Assembly: GCA_016760525.1 (NCBI GenBank)
Contig: JAESUW010000122.1
Span: forward strand, 1-38,944
DNA: 38,944 nucleotides
Origin: Labilibaculum sp.
GTDB taxonomy: Bacteria > Bacteroidota > Bacteroidia > Bacteroidales > Marinifilaceae
Reading direction: 5' to 3'
Every line of letters begins with the position of its first letter. Position 1 is the stretch's first letter. Positions 1-8,737 of the stretch are shown in pieces. Below the pieces are notes generated by a model. That model was not told where the DNA came from and did not search any database. It saw nothing but the letters and a program-made list of their open reading frames with translations. The position numbers and the translations under genes are program-made.

Positions 1-379
1 CCAAAAAATAATCTTTTATAGGCTCTATTTTTTTCAGCAAAAAATTAGCCATTACCCTAAACTCAGGACGAACCGTACAAATTAGCTTAATAAGAATTAG
101 GCCATCGATACCACCAAAAGGGTGATTTGATATCGTAATAAACGGTCCTTCTTTAGGTATTCGCTTTAATTCTTCCTCATCAAATTCGAACTTAATCCCC
201 AGATCATCGAGCAATGCATCTATAAACTCAATTCCATCCTTGTAACAATTTGCAGAATACAAATCATTTAATTTATTCAATCGAAGAATATACATCAATA
301 GCTTCGCAAAGCTTTCGCCTCCAAACCAATTTAAACTCTCACTGGCTTTTAATAAATCTTTTGGATCAACCAACTTCAT
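1..379 (-). CDS. Lysophospholipid/hemolysin-type acyltransferase, 3'-truncated by the window
   Basis: Reading the minus strand from the ATG at 379 gives about 126 codons with no stop before the window edge, so only the N-terminal part is present and the ORF track omits it. The translation starts MKLVDPKDLLKASESL and contains ITISNHPFGGIDGLILI followed by FRVMANFLL. The NHPxGGxDG block resembles the acyl-CoA/ACP-binding catalytic motif of the PlsC-like superfamily, in the form I associate with Bacteroidota COG3176 ('putative hemolysin') acyltransferases. The spacing between H and D is five residues rather than the four of canonical PlsC. The likely role is acyl transfer to a lysolipid or an amino-acid lipid such as glycine lipid; the substrate is inference. 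The next gene upstream on the same strand is the PHP phosphatase, 263 bp away. Family fairly sure, substrate unknown. Confidence 0.8.
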   Translation of the reverse strand, partial: MKLVDPKDLLKASESLNWFGGESFAKLLMYILRLNKLNDLYSANCYKDGIEFIDALLDDLGIKFEFDEEELKRIPKEGPFITISNHPFGGIDGLILIKLICTVRPEFRVMANFLLKKIEPIKDYFL

Positions 380-425
380 ATATTATACTTTCTTATAAGA
401 TTGTCCCGAATAATCCCGGGAGTAA

Positions 426-455
426 CAAACTAAATCAATTGGTATCTCAAACAAA
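426..455 (-). promoter_or_regulatory. Possible promoter of the acyltransferase
   Basis: On the minus strand a TTTG (452-455) is followed 18 bases later by TTAGTTTG (426-433). This is one mismatch from the Bacteroidota -7 consensus TAnnTTTG, with near-normal spacing, and lies about 47 bases before the acyltransferase ATG. The rest of the 380-642 gap shows a small CCCGGG palindrome near 415 and nothing else I can support. Confidence 0.4.
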
Positions 456-642
456 CCTTAAAATGACTTAGTATATATCTATAGTTTTTTCATTTAAAAT
501 ATTTCTTTTCCCGTAAAAGGCAACAACATTAAGATATACCAATCAAAATAAAAGTTGCAGACCTTTTCATTTGCATAAAAATAGTATTATTTATCAATAC
601 TCCAGTCCAATATTCGATTAAAAAAACAATAATTACTGTTAA

Positions 643-1485
643 TTACAAAGGCTGATCATGCCAGCCTCCATCTGCAAAAACACAAACTGATTCAAACCCA
701 ATAGTTTTAAGCAACTTACAAACAGAATCGAAACCTAAGACTAATTCATCTACGTGATGCGCATCACTGCTGATAGTAACTGGTATTGCCTTTTTTTTAC
801 ATTCTTTCAGAAAATAAACATCGGGAAAAAAAGAATCAGATTTATTCTTATAAAACCCTCTGGTATTAACTTCAACGATAGTACCCGAATTCTTAATCAC
901 CTCAATTGTTTTGTCCAGTAAAGCAACATACCATTTGTCATCTTCCGAAAAGAAACGGCCCTTATTGTTAATTTTAACCTTATCTACATGCCCTACTACA
1001 TCCGGCTTTTGAGATTCAATCATCTCAATTATTTGATGATAATAAGCAGTCACAGCCTTTTTCACATCCCCATCAAACAAAACCTCAATACCATGAATGT
1101 AATTTGTATCCGACCCGGCGAATAACCAAAACTCCGATTCAGACTTTGCTTTCACCAAATGAACTGAACCAATCGTGTAATCTAAATTAGATTCGCTGTT
1201 GAATTCGTCAAAAGATCTTGTAACTCCTGGAATATAATCGATCTCAAGAGACACATAAACCTGTATCTGCGATTTATATTTTTGTTTCAAGCCTTGCACT
1301 TCGGCAATATAATCTTCCAGCCTATCCAATGACATACTCCAGGCTTCCTTTTTAGGCAATGGAGCATGCGAAGAAAATCCAATTGCGGTAAGACCAAGCT
1401 CAATAGCTCTTACTACCAATTCTTCTGCAGTACTTTTACCATCACAATATTGAGTGTGGGTATGATATGAAAAATAATTCATCAT
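643..1485 (-). CDS. PHP-domain histidinol-phosphatase family protein
   Basis: This 280-aa protein is a polymerase-and-histidinol-phosphatase (PHP) domain enzyme of the HisJ/HisK type, which hydrolyses L-histidinol phosphate in histidine biosynthesis. Metal-ligand motifs typical of the fold are visible in order: HTHTQYCDG at the N-terminus, GLTAIGFSSHAP, SLEIDYIPG, GSVHLV, VVGHVDKVK, VNTRG and SSDAHHVDEL near the end. Length matches the usual 260-290 aa. Two adjacent ATG codons (1485, 1482) are both possible starts. A perfect Bacteroidota promoter lies 15 bases upstream of the ATG. No other his genes are nearby, so the histidinol-phosphate assignment rests on the family; a different phosphoester substrate is possible. 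The gene is divergent from ygiQ. Confidence 0.88.
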   Translation of the reverse strand: MMNYFSYHTHTQYCDGKSTAEELVVRAIELGLTAIGFSSHAPLPKKEAWSMSLDRLEDYIAEVQGLKQKYKSQIQVYVSLEIDYIPGVTRSFDEFNSESNLDYTIGSVHLVKAKSESEFWLFAGSDTNYIHGIEVLFDGDVKKAVTAYYHQIIEMIESQKPDVVGHVDKVKINNKGRFFSEDDKWYVALLDKTIEVIKNSGTIVEVNTRGFYKNKSDSFFPDVYFLKECKKKAIPVTISSDAHHVDELVLGFDSVCKLLKTIGFESVCVFADGGWHDQPL

Positions 1486-1500
1486 TCTAATTTAGTAAAA

Positions 1501-1531
1501 CAAAGATACTCCAAGCTATCAATATCACAAA
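1501..1531 (-). promoter_or_regulatory. Bacteroidota-type promoter of the PHP phosphatase
   Basis: On the minus strand TTTG (1528-1531) and TATCTTTG (1501-1508) are separated by exactly 19 bases, a perfect match to the TTTG-N19-TAnnTTTG consensus. It lies immediately upstream of the ATG at 1485, giving a very short 5' leader. Confidence 0.8.
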
Positions 1532-1636
1532 GCCATTTACCGCCAGGCATGCATTCCTCAGCCGAAATAGAACAGCAAAATAAGTTTATTATTGTTTGGA
1601 ATCTATTTTATTTATCCGAACGATGAAAAATCCTTC

Positions 1637-1667
1637 TTTAAAATATTTTTAAATAATGCTATCTTTG
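1637..1667 (+). promoter_or_regulatory. Bacteroidota-type promoter of ygiQ
   Basis: TTTA (1637-1640), 19 bases, then TATCTTTG (1660-1667). The -7 element is perfect and the -33 element has one mismatch. The start codon at 1687 is about 13 bases past the expected transcription start. It forms a divergent pair with the promoter at 1501-1531. Confidence 0.7.
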
Positions 1668-1686
1668 CAGTAATTACAATGCTTAT

Positions 1687-3522
1687 ATGACAGATAACAA
1701 CAAACTACACATAAATAAATGGCTTCCTACATCCGCTAAGGAAGTAAAAGAAAGAGACTGGGAAGATTTAGATGTAATTCTATTTAGTGGTGATGCCTAC
1801 ATTGATCATCCATCATTTGGTGCTTCTGTTATTGGAAGAGTTCTTGAAAAAGAAGGACTTAAGGTTGCTATTGTACCACAGCCTAACTGGCGCGACGACT
1901 TGCGTGATTTTAAAAAATTAGGTAAGCCCAGACTTTTCTTTGCGGTAACTGCCGGCAATATGGATTCAATGGTAAATCATTATACTGCAAACAGAAGATT
2001 GCGACATGATGATGCTTACACCCCGGATGGAAGACATGGACAACGACCAGATCGTCCGACAATTGTGTATTCTCAAATTCTTAAAGATTTATATCCAGAC
2101 ACACCCATCGTAATTGGAGGAATAGAAGCATCACTAAGAAGATTGACTCATTACGATTACTGGGCAGATGAACTAAAACCAAGTATACTATGCGAAAGCA
2201 AGGCTGATTTATTGGTTTATGGAATGGGAGAAAAGCCATTAAAGGAAATTGTTCGGTTAACAAAAAAAGGAGTTCCATTTTATTCTTTAACCAACATCCC
2301 ACAAACGTCATTCTTGGTTTCAAAAGATGAAACTTATCCAACAAAAAAGCAATGGCAAGATCAGGAGTTGTATTCGCATGAAGATTGCCTGGATGACAAA
2401 AAAAAATTCGCAAGTAATTTCCGTTACATTGAAATGGAATCGAATGCCATGATGGCAAAAAAATTGACTCAAGACTATAAAGATCAAAGCATTATTGTAA
2501 ATCCCCCATATCCAGTTATGAATGAAAAGGAAATGGATGAAATTTATGATTTACCGTATACCCGATTGCCGCATCCTCGATATAAAAACAAGAAAATCCC
2601 GGCTTTCGATATGATTAAATTCTCTGTAAACATGCACCGGGGATGTTTTGGTGGTTGTTCGTTTTGTACCATTTCTGCACATCAAGGAAAATTCATTGCA
2701 AATCGCTCAGAAAAGTCGATACTGAAAGAGGTAGAAAACATTACAAAAATGCCTGATTTCAAAGGATATTTATCTGATCTTGGAGGTCCTTCGGCCAATA
2801 TGTATCAAATGAAAGGTATTTTCGAATCCATCTGCAAAACGTGTAGAAGACCATCTTGCATACATCCAAATATTTGTCCAAACCTAAATACGAACCATCA
2901 GGCGATGCTTGATATTTACAAAAAGGTAGACAAGGTTCCCGGAATAAAAAAATCTTTTATTGGTAGTGGGATTCGCTATGACTTAATGCTTCATAAAACA
3001 AAAGATGATAAAATCAACCAATCGAATAAAGAGTATGCAACCGAACTGATTAAAAATCACGTATCGGGAAGATTAAAAGTTGCACCTGAACACACTTCTG
3101 ATGATGTATTAGAAATAATGAGAAAACCATCTTTTAATTTATTTTACAAGCTAAAGGCATTGTTCGATGATATCAATAAAAAAGAAGGATTAAATCAACA
3201 ATTAATACCTTATTTCATCTCTAGTCACCCGGGAAGTCGCGGAGCTGATATGGCAGACCTCGCTATAAAAACGAAGGAACTTGACTTTAAATTAGAGCAG
3301 GTACAGGATTTTACACCAACTCCTATGACGGTTGCAACTGTAATTTACTACTCTGGCTATCATCCATACACATTAAAAAAGGTATTTACTGCCAAGGATA
3401 AAAAAGAGAAACTATCGCAGCAAAAATTCTTATTCTGGTACAAAAAAGAGTATAGAGAAGCTATTAAAACCGAATTAATTAAAATGGGCAAAAAAGACAT
3501 GTTAACCAAACTTTTTAAATAG
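1687..3522 (+). CDS. ygiQ: YgiQ-family radical SAM protein
   Basis: This 611-aa protein matches the YgiQ/UPF0313 family of radical SAM enzymes, whose reaction is not established. The N-terminal ~200 residues include the conserved family blocks FSGDAYIDHPSFG, NWRDD, TAGNMDSMVNHYTANRR and IGGIEASLRRLTHYDYW. The radical SAM [4Fe-4S] motif is CFGGCSFC, with cysteines at residues 320, 324 and 327, followed by the SAM-domain segments GGPSANMY and VAPEHTSDDVL. An extra cysteine cluster (CKTCRRPSCIHPNIC) follows, also typical of YgiQ. Length is normal. The ATG at 1687 is 13-20 bases past the predicted transcription start, so no leader regulation is evident. An intrinsic-terminator-like hairpin follows the stop. 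Confidence 0.93.
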   Translation: MTDNNKLHINKWLPTSAKEVKERDWEDLDVILFSGDAYIDHPSFGASVIGRVLEKEGLKVAIVPQPNWRDDLRDFKKLGKPRLFFAVTAGNMDSMVNHYTANRRLRHDDAYTPDGRHGQRPDRPTIVYSQILKDLYPDTPIVIGGIEASLRRLTHYDYWADELKPSILCESKADLLVYGMGEKPLKEIVRLTKKGVPFYSLTNIPQTSFLVSKDETYPTKKQWQDQELYSHEDCLDDKKKFASNFRYIEMESNAMMAKKLTQDYKDQSIIVNPPYPVMNEKEMDEIYDLPYTRLPHPRYKNKKIPAFDMIKFSVNMHRGCFGGCSFCTISAHQGKFIANRSEKSILKEVENITKMPDFKGYLSDLGGPSANMYQMKGIFESICKTCRRPSCIHPNICPNLNTNHQAMLDIYKKVDKVPGIKKSFIGSGIRYDLMLHKTKDDKINQSNKEYATELIKNHVSGRLKVAPEHTSDDVLEIMRKPSFNLFYKLKALFDDINKKEGLNQQLIPYFISSHPGSRGADMADLAIKTKELDFKLEQVQDFTPTPMTVATVIYYSGYHPYTLKKVFTAKDKKEKLSQQKFLFWYKKEYREAIKTELIKMGKKDMLTKLFK

Positions 3523-3559
3523 TTAAACAACTAAAAACAGCATTCTATAACAATATTAG

Positions 3560-3579
3560 GAGGTTTGAAAACCTCTTTT
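3560..3579 (+). terminator. Intrinsic terminator after ygiQ
   Basis: GAGGTTT and AAACCTC form a 7-bp perfect inverted repeat around a 2-base centre (in practice 6 bp with a 4-base loop), followed directly by TTTT. It lies 38 bases past the ygiQ stop. The ORF-track TTG start of the next gene (3565) falls inside this stem, which argues against that start. Confidence 0.7.
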
Positions 3580-3624
3580 ATTTATTTGCGTATATTAGGG
3601 GAGCCAACTCTTAACTACATTTAC

Positions 3625-4353
3625 ATGACTAAATTTTACTTACAGACTACTACGATTGTATTGCTTATTGTTCTCGTTTTTGTTATGTTCGGATGTAATA
3701 AATCACACGAAGACAGGGTAAATGAGAACGCCATTGAACTAATGGAGAAGCATAAATACACTGAAGCAATAAAAGAACTCACCACAATTGTAAAAGGAGA
3801 TAAAAACTATCTGCCTGCCTATTACAACAGAGCAATTTGCTACTCTTTCCTTGATAAGAACAGGGAGGCAATCAATGACCTGAATTTTGTAATTGCAAAA
3901 CAAAAGTTCGAAGAAGAAGCATATTTGAACAGAGCAATTCTATTTGAGAATCAGAAAAATTATCAGTTAGCCATTAAAGATTATTCTCACTTGCTTTCGA
4001 TTAATCCCAGAAACATAAAAGCACTTCATTTTCGAGGTATCTGTAAGTATTACATGAAAGATTATGCCGGAGCCGTTACTGACTATGGCCAATCTATTAA
4101 ATACGGCTTGAACTCTTCCGGCGTATACTACAATAAGGCTGTTGCTTTAGATTGTTTGGAAAAATATTCCAATGCGATAAAATACTACGACAAAGCACTA
4201 AAAATTGATAAAAAATTAAAACGAGCTTACTTTGCAAGAGGAATTGCAAATTTAAAAAACGGCAATAAAGAAGCGGCTATTTCTGACATTAAGAAATCAG
4301 AAAAATTAGGGTTTAAAAAAGCGAAGAATGTTCTTAAAGAGATTATCGGCTAA
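3625..4353 (+). CDS. TPR-repeat lipoprotein
   Basis: I place the start at the ATG at 3625, giving 242 aa, because the track start at 3565 is a TTG inside the preceding terminator stem. The N-terminus then reads as a short basic segment, a hydrophobic stretch (about residues 9-22) and a cysteine at residue 24 in VMFGC, a plausible though non-ideal lipobox, so the protein is probably lipid-anchored. The remainder is about five tetratricopeptide repeats, with signatures such as AYYNRAICYSF, AYLNRAILFENQKNY, ALHFRGICKYYMKDYAGA, VYYNKAVALDCLEKYSNAI and AYFARGIANLKNGNKEAA. TPRs mediate protein-protein contacts; no partner is evident. It converges with the YhcC-like gene, whose stop codon abuts at 4354. 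Specific function unknown. Confidence 0.85.
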   Translation: MTKFYLQTTTIVLLIVLVFVMFGCNKSHEDRVNENAIELMEKHKYTEAIKELTTIVKGDKNYLPAYYNRAICYSFLDKNREAINDLNFVIAKQKFEEEAYLNRAILFENQKNYQLAIKDYSHLLSINPRNIKALHFRGICKYYMKDYAGAVTDYGQSIKYGLNSSGVYYNKAVALDCLEKYSNAIKYYDKALKIDKKLKRAYFARGIANLKNGNKEAAISDIKKSEKLGFKKAKNVLKEIIG

Positions 4354-5307
4354 TTACACAATTGCCTCAAATAATTTCCCTTGCCAAGTGTCCCTTTCAA
4401 CCAATTTTTTGTCAAGTTTAGCCACAAACTCGAAATTCTTAATGCCCCATTTCGGAGCTATCAACCAACCTTTGGGTGCCTGATTAATAAAGCGCTCCAA
4501 GCTTACTTTTGGGTTTATCCTCTCAATCACATCCACAACAAAATCCAAATATTCTTCCATTTCAAATAAGTAAAACTTCTCTGGCTCTACCTCATATTCT
4601 TTGGCCATTGTTGTATTATTGAGAATTTGCAACTGATGCATCTTAAGCGTATCAATTGGCAAATTACACAAGTTTACAGCATGCTCAATCATCATTTGCG
4701 GAGTATCGAACGGGAGCCCGTTTACCAAGTGTGCACCAATATGAATTCCACGATTAGCAGTTTTAAGTATGGTTTTCTCAGCTTCCTGATAGGTGTGCCC
4801 ACGATTTATCGATTCCAAAGCATTGTTATTTAAAGATTCTACTCCGTACTCAATACTGATGTAATACTCTTTTGCCAATTCTTCCAAATAAACTAAAAGA
4901 GAATCGGAAACACAATCGGGTCTGGTTCCTATTACCAAGCCAATCACTTTTTCATGAGACAAAGCCTCTTCGTAAATTTGCTTTAAGTGCTCAATTGGAC
5001 CATAGGTATTCGAATAAGCCTGAAAATAAGCAAGATAATGCTGCGCTTTGTATTTAGTGTTGAAGAAATCAATACCTAGAAAAATTTGCTCTGTAATTGT
5101 TTTTCTGGGACTACAATAGGCCGGATTAAAACTATTATTATTACAATAAGTACAACCCCCAACTCCTTTACTCCCATCCCGGTTAGGACATGTAAAGCCT
5201 GCATCTATAGAAATCTTTTGAACTCTTTCTGAGAATCTTCTTTTAAATGAACTTGGGAAATCATTATACCTCTTATTGTTCCCCCACTGAAATTGCTTAT
5301 CCGTCAT
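4354..5307 (-). CDS. YhcC-type radical SAM protein (TIGR01212 family)
   Basis: The protein belongs to the TIGR01212/YhcC radical SAM family, whose reaction is unknown. The cysteine motif is the family's long form, CPNRDG..GGCTYC, i.e. C-x11-C-x2-C, preceded by RVQKISIDAGFT. Further family segments are AYFQAYSNTY, GLVIGTRPDC, EYGVESLNN and GAHLVNGLPFD. I take the ATG at 5307 (317 aa) rather than the track's 5397. A perfect minus-strand -7 element lies at 5326-5333, between the two candidate starts, and the 30 extra residues do not resemble the family. Its 3' end abuts the TPR lipoprotein tail to tail. Two radical SAM genes of unknown function lie within 4 kb, but on opposite strands, so there is no evidence they act together. 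Confidence 0.9.
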   Translation of the reverse strand: MTDKQFQWGNNKRYNDFPSSFKRRFSERVQKISIDAGFTCPNRDGSKGVGGCTYCNNNSFNPAYCSPRKTITEQIFLGIDFFNTKYKAQHYLAYFQAYSNTYGPIEHLKQIYEEALSHEKVIGLVIGTRPDCVSDSLLVYLEELAKEYYISIEYGVESLNNNALESINRGHTYQEAEKTILKTANRGIHIGAHLVNGLPFDTPQMMIEHAVNLCNLPIDTLKMHQLQILNNTTMAKEYEVEPEKFYLFEMEEYLDFVVDVIERINPKVSLERFINQAPKGWLIAPKWGIKNFEFVAKLDKKLVERDTWQGKLFEAIV

Positions 5308-5325
5308 ACTTTTCCCTCTTTGGAA

Positions 5326-5333
5326 CAAAAATA
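5326..5333 (-). promoter_or_regulatory. -7 promoter element of the YhcC-like gene
   Basis: The minus strand reads TATTTTTG, a perfect TAnnTTTG match, 18 bases before the chosen ATG at 5307. No clear -33 TTTG lies 19-21 bases upstream. Its position downstream of the track start at 5397 supports the shorter protein. Confidence 0.5.
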
Positions 5334-5583
5334 CGAAAGAAATCGATTCTATTGAGTTAACAGGCATAAATTGGAATTCATCAAGATAAATTAACATCGA
5401 TGGTGGTCCTTGAAAACAAAGTGATAAAATACAAACAACTATCTTTTTATATATTATTGTACTGGTTTAATGAATATCCGCAATGCATTGCATAACTATT
5501 TTTTTTTATTTAATAGAAAGAGCGTTTCATTTATTGAAAGTATTCTTTATATTGCCTCAAACACTTTATTAAAACTTTAATAC

Positions 5584-7140
5584 ATGTTTTCAAAACAAGA
5601 TCAATCTCAATTCAAGGCCAAAGCCATTGATATTAAAACCATTGAAGATCAACTCAACAACTTCAAAACCGGTTTCCCTAAAATAAAATTGAAGAAGCCT
5701 GCCACAATTGATGACGGAATTTCACAAATTGGGGAGGATGAACAGGAAATTTATCAGGAAGTATTTACAGCACATGCAAAGAAGCTTTCATTACTAAAAT
5801 TTGTTCCTGCGTCGGGTGCTGCTACCAGAATGTTTAAATCATTATACGATTTTCTGAACACCTATCAGGACACTGAAGACGAATACCTTAAACTCCTTTG
5901 CAACAAAGGACCGGAAACCATGTTTAACTTTTTTGACAGAATTGATGATTTCGCTTTTTATGGTGATCTTAGAAATATTATTACCGAAAATAAAATGGAT
6001 TTGGAAAAAATGCTTGACAAGAATAAATTCAAGCAGATTCTAGCCATGTTATTAACACGAAAAGGTCTTAACTATGCCAATCTTCCAAAAGGATTACTAA
6101 AATTTCACCGATACAAGCATTATTCCAGAACCAGTTTTGAGGAGCATTTGGTAGAGACTCTTAATTATACTAAAAACGTAAAAGGAGATGCTCAAATTCA
6201 CCTTACTGTTTCGGATGATCACAAAGAATTATTCGAAGACCGTTTAAATAAAACAAAAGCGACATTCGAGGATAAATATAACGGCAAACTAAATGTTGCT
6301 TACTCTGTACAAAAATCATCAACCGACACAATTGCAGTTGATATAAATAATGAGCCTTTCCGAAACGAAGATGGAACAATTCTATTTCGTCCGGGTGGTC
6401 ACGGTGCTTTAATTGAAAATTTAAATGAGCTGAATGCTGATGTTATTTTCATTAAAAATATAGACAATGTTGTTCCGGATCGTTTGAAGGAAACAACTTA
6501 CAAATTCAAAAAAGTTTTAGCTGGTATTCTGTTAGAATGCCAATCATTTCTTTTCGACTATTTAAAAATTCTTGAAGAGGATAAAAATATTTCGCAGGAT
6601 ACACTGACCGAAATGCTCACCTTTTTAGAAGAAAAACTTTGCACAAAAGCTCCTGCAAACCTAAAAGTTGAAGATCCTGAAAAACTAAAGAAATACCTGT
6701 TCTCCAAATTTAACCGTCCTATTCGTGTCTGTGGTATGGTTAAAAACGAAGGTGAACCTGGAGGCGGACCTTTCTGGTCGAGAAACTCCGATGGTTCTGT
6801 TTCACTTCAAATTATTGAAGGATCGCAAATTGATAAAAAAGACGTTAGACAAACAAATATTTTTGAACGTGCAACTCACTTTAATCCTGTGGATTTGATT
6901 TGTGGTATTAAAGATTACAAAGGTGACAAATTCAATTTGCCTAAATTTATAGATAAACAAACTGGTTTTATTTCTCTAAAATCACACAACGGAAGCGATT
7001 TGAAAGCTATGGAATTACCAGGATTGTGGAATGGAGCAATGTCAGATTGGAATTCTGTATTTGTGGAAGTTCCAATAATTACTTTTAATCCTGTGAAAAC
7101 AGTATTTGATTTATTAAGAATTGAACATCGAAATTTATAA
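5584..7140 (+). CDS. DUF4301 family protein
   Basis: This 518-aa protein matches DUF4301, a Bacteroidota-enriched family of unknown function. The conserved block KFVPASGAATRMFK near residue 80 resembles the glycine-rich nucleotide-binding loop of sugar-nucleotidyltransferases, and later blocks include GTILFRPGGHGALIENLN and VCGMVKNEGEPGGGPFW. These suggest, without proving, a nucleotidyltransferase-like fold. The protein is acidic/basic mixed, with no signal peptide or membrane segment, so it is probably cytoplasmic. Length fits the family. It stands alone: 186 bp of AT-rich sequence precede the ATG and a strong intrinsic terminator follows. Function unknown; family assignment from memory of the motif pattern. 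Confidence 0.85.
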   Translation: MFSKQDQSQFKAKAIDIKTIEDQLNNFKTGFPKIKLKKPATIDDGISQIGEDEQEIYQEVFTAHAKKLSLLKFVPASGAATRMFKSLYDFLNTYQDTEDEYLKLLCNKGPETMFNFFDRIDDFAFYGDLRNIITENKMDLEKMLDKNKFKQILAMLLTRKGLNYANLPKGLLKFHRYKHYSRTSFEEHLVETLNYTKNVKGDAQIHLTVSDDHKELFEDRLNKTKATFEDKYNGKLNVAYSVQKSSTDTIAVDINNEPFRNEDGTILFRPGGHGALIENLNELNADVIFIKNIDNVVPDRLKETTYKFKKVLAGILLECQSFLFDYLKILEEDKNISQDTLTEMLTFLEEKLCTKAPANLKVEDPEKLKKYLFSKFNRPIRVCGMVKNEGEPGGGPFWSRNSDGSVSLQIIEGSQIDKKDVRQTNIFERATHFNPVDLICGIKDYKGDKFNLPKFIDKQTGFISLKSHNGSDLKAMELPGLWNGAMSDWNSVFVEVPIITFNPVKTVFDLLRIEHRNL

Positions 7141-7145
7141 TTAAC

Positions 7146-7178
7146 AAGCGGCCTCATTAAATAAGGCCGCTTATTTTT
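7146..7178 (+). terminator. Strong intrinsic terminator after the DUF4301 gene
   Basis: AAGCGGCCT and AGGCCGCTT form a 9-bp perfect stem around a 9-base A/T-rich loop, followed by ATTTTT. It begins 6 bases after the stop codon and separates this gene from the TPR operon. Confidence 0.88.
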
Positions 7179-7233
7179 AAGGAATATACTTGAAAGACAA
7201 AAAAATGGATTAACTTTTGTTAATATATTCTAA

Positions 7234-7264
7234 CTTGAATATTTTAAAATTAATCCTACTTTTG
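7234..7264 (+). promoter_or_regulatory. Bacteroidota-type promoter of the TPR-DUF368-aroE operon
   Basis: CTTG (7234-7237), 19 bases, TACTTTTG (7257-7264). The -7 element is perfect and the -33 has one mismatch. The first ATG of the operon is at 7293. Confidence 0.7.
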
Positions 7265-7292
7265 CAGTGCAATAATCATTTTAATTTGATAG

Positions 7293-8696
7293 ATGATAGA
7301 TAATACAGAAAACTATCTTGATGATGATGCGCTTACTTCGGTAAGCCGGTTCGAGGAAATGATTAAAGCTAAGACGCTTTACTATTTCGATGTTCATGAA
7401 TTTGAAAGCATCATTGATCACTATATTGAGAAAAGCAATCTTCCAGAAGCGGTTAAAGTTTCGAACATTGCTAATCGACAGCACCCGGGTGCCATTTCTC
7501 TTCAAATTAAAAAAGCTCAGATTCTAGTTGATCGTGAGCAACATCTTGAAGCGCTTGCTATTTTAAAAAGCATACAAAAAATTGAAGCTACCAACAAGGA
7601 GATACTACTACTCGAAGGTAACATCTACAATCATTTAGGGAAATTCGACCTTGCAAAGGAACAGTTTGACGAAGCCTTACAAATCAGCTTCGAGAATCGT
7701 GAAGATTTACTTTTCAGAATAGCACTTGCTTTTGAGCAATTGGCTCAATACGACACAGCCATTGAATATTTGGAAGAAGCCCTGGAAATGGATGAGGAAG
7801 ATTCGGAAGTTCTTTTTGAATTGGGATATTGTTATGAGAGAATTGGCAATGATGAGCAAAGTATTATTGCTTACGAGCAATTTTTAGAGCTTAACCCTTT
7901 CTCGGATAATGCCTGGTACAACATAGGTATCGTTTTTAACCGTTTAGGTAATTTTACAAAAGCTGTTGAAGCATACGAATATACTCTTGCTGTAAACGAC
8001 CAACACAGCAAGGCTTATTTTAATAAAGCCAATGCCCTTGCTAATCAGGGACTTTTTGAAGATGCTGTTAAATGCTACACGGAATACCTTGAGTTTGATG
8101 ATAATCATGCTTCGACCTATTCATACATTGGAGAATGTTTTGAAAAAATGGGGGAACACGAACAAGCATTAATCAACTACGAAACAGCTATTAAAGCTGA
8201 TGAGGATTTAGCCGATCCTTGGTTCGGAATGGGTCTGGTACTCCTGTATCAGGATAAAATAGATGAATGTTTGGTTTATCTTGAAAAAGCGAAAAAATTG
8301 GATGATACGAATTCTGATTATTGGTTTGCCTTAGGATCAGCTTATGCAAGAGCCAATTCTCCTCAAAAAGCCGTTCAGGCATTTAGAGAAGCTATTGATC
8401 TTGATCCTTTCGACACCACCTATCCAATTACTCTTGCCGAATATTATCATCAGAATGAAAATGAAGAAACGGCTATTGATGTATTATTGGAAAGTCTTAG
8501 CCAAACGCCAAATTGTCCGCAATTACTAAGCAATTTAGCTGCTTATTACGCAATAACAGGTGATATTAGTGCTTCTGAGCACTACATTCGTAAAGCAATT
8601 GATATCGATTCGGAGAACATAAATGATATCTTTATTCAATTTCCTGAATTAAAAGAAAACACACACTTTACTAAATTGATTCAAACAAATTTATAA
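7293..8696 (+). CDS. Tetratricopeptide repeat protein
   Basis: This 467-aa protein is built almost entirely of TPR units, roughly ten or more, covering residues ~60 to 450. Examples are IYNHLGKFDLAKEQFDEAL, AFEQLAQYDTAIEYLEEAL, LGYCYERIGNDEQSIIAYE, AWYNIGIVFNRLGNFTKAV, AYFNKANALANQGLFEDAV and YSYIGECFEKMGEHEQALI. It has no signal peptide or membrane segment and is strongly acidic, so it is probably a cytoplasmic scaffold. It is the first gene of an apparent operon with DUF368 (41 bp gap) and aroE (1 bp gap). I recall this TPR-DUF368-aroE order from other Bacteroidota. No specific function can be assigned. Confidence 0.88.
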   Translation: MIDNTENYLDDDALTSVSRFEEMIKAKTLYYFDVHEFESIIDHYIEKSNLPEAVKVSNIANRQHPGAISLQIKKAQILVDREQHLEALAILKSIQKIEATNKEILLLEGNIYNHLGKFDLAKEQFDEALQISFENREDLLFRIALAFEQLAQYDTAIEYLEEALEMDEEDSEVLFELGYCYERIGNDEQSIIAYEQFLELNPFSDNAWYNIGIVFNRLGNFTKAVEAYEYTLAVNDQHSKAYFNKANALANQGLFEDAVKCYTEYLEFDDNHASTYSYIGECFEKMGEHEQALINYETAIKADEDLADPWFGMGLVLLYQDKIDECLVYLEKAKKLDDTNSDYWFALGSAYARANSPQKAVQAFREAIDLDPFDTTYPITLAEYYHQNENEETAIDVLLESLSQTPNCPQLLSNLAAYYAITGDISASEHYIRKAIDIDSENINDIFIQFPELKENTHFTKLIQTNL

Positions 8697-8737
8697 TTGA
8701 ATTTGAATCAGGCAAAGCGATCTCAACAAAATATACT

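Noticed and set aside
250-471. Plus-strand 73-aa ORF at the left edge
   Set aside because: It is the shadow of the minus-strand acyltransferase; its codons have no recognisable product.
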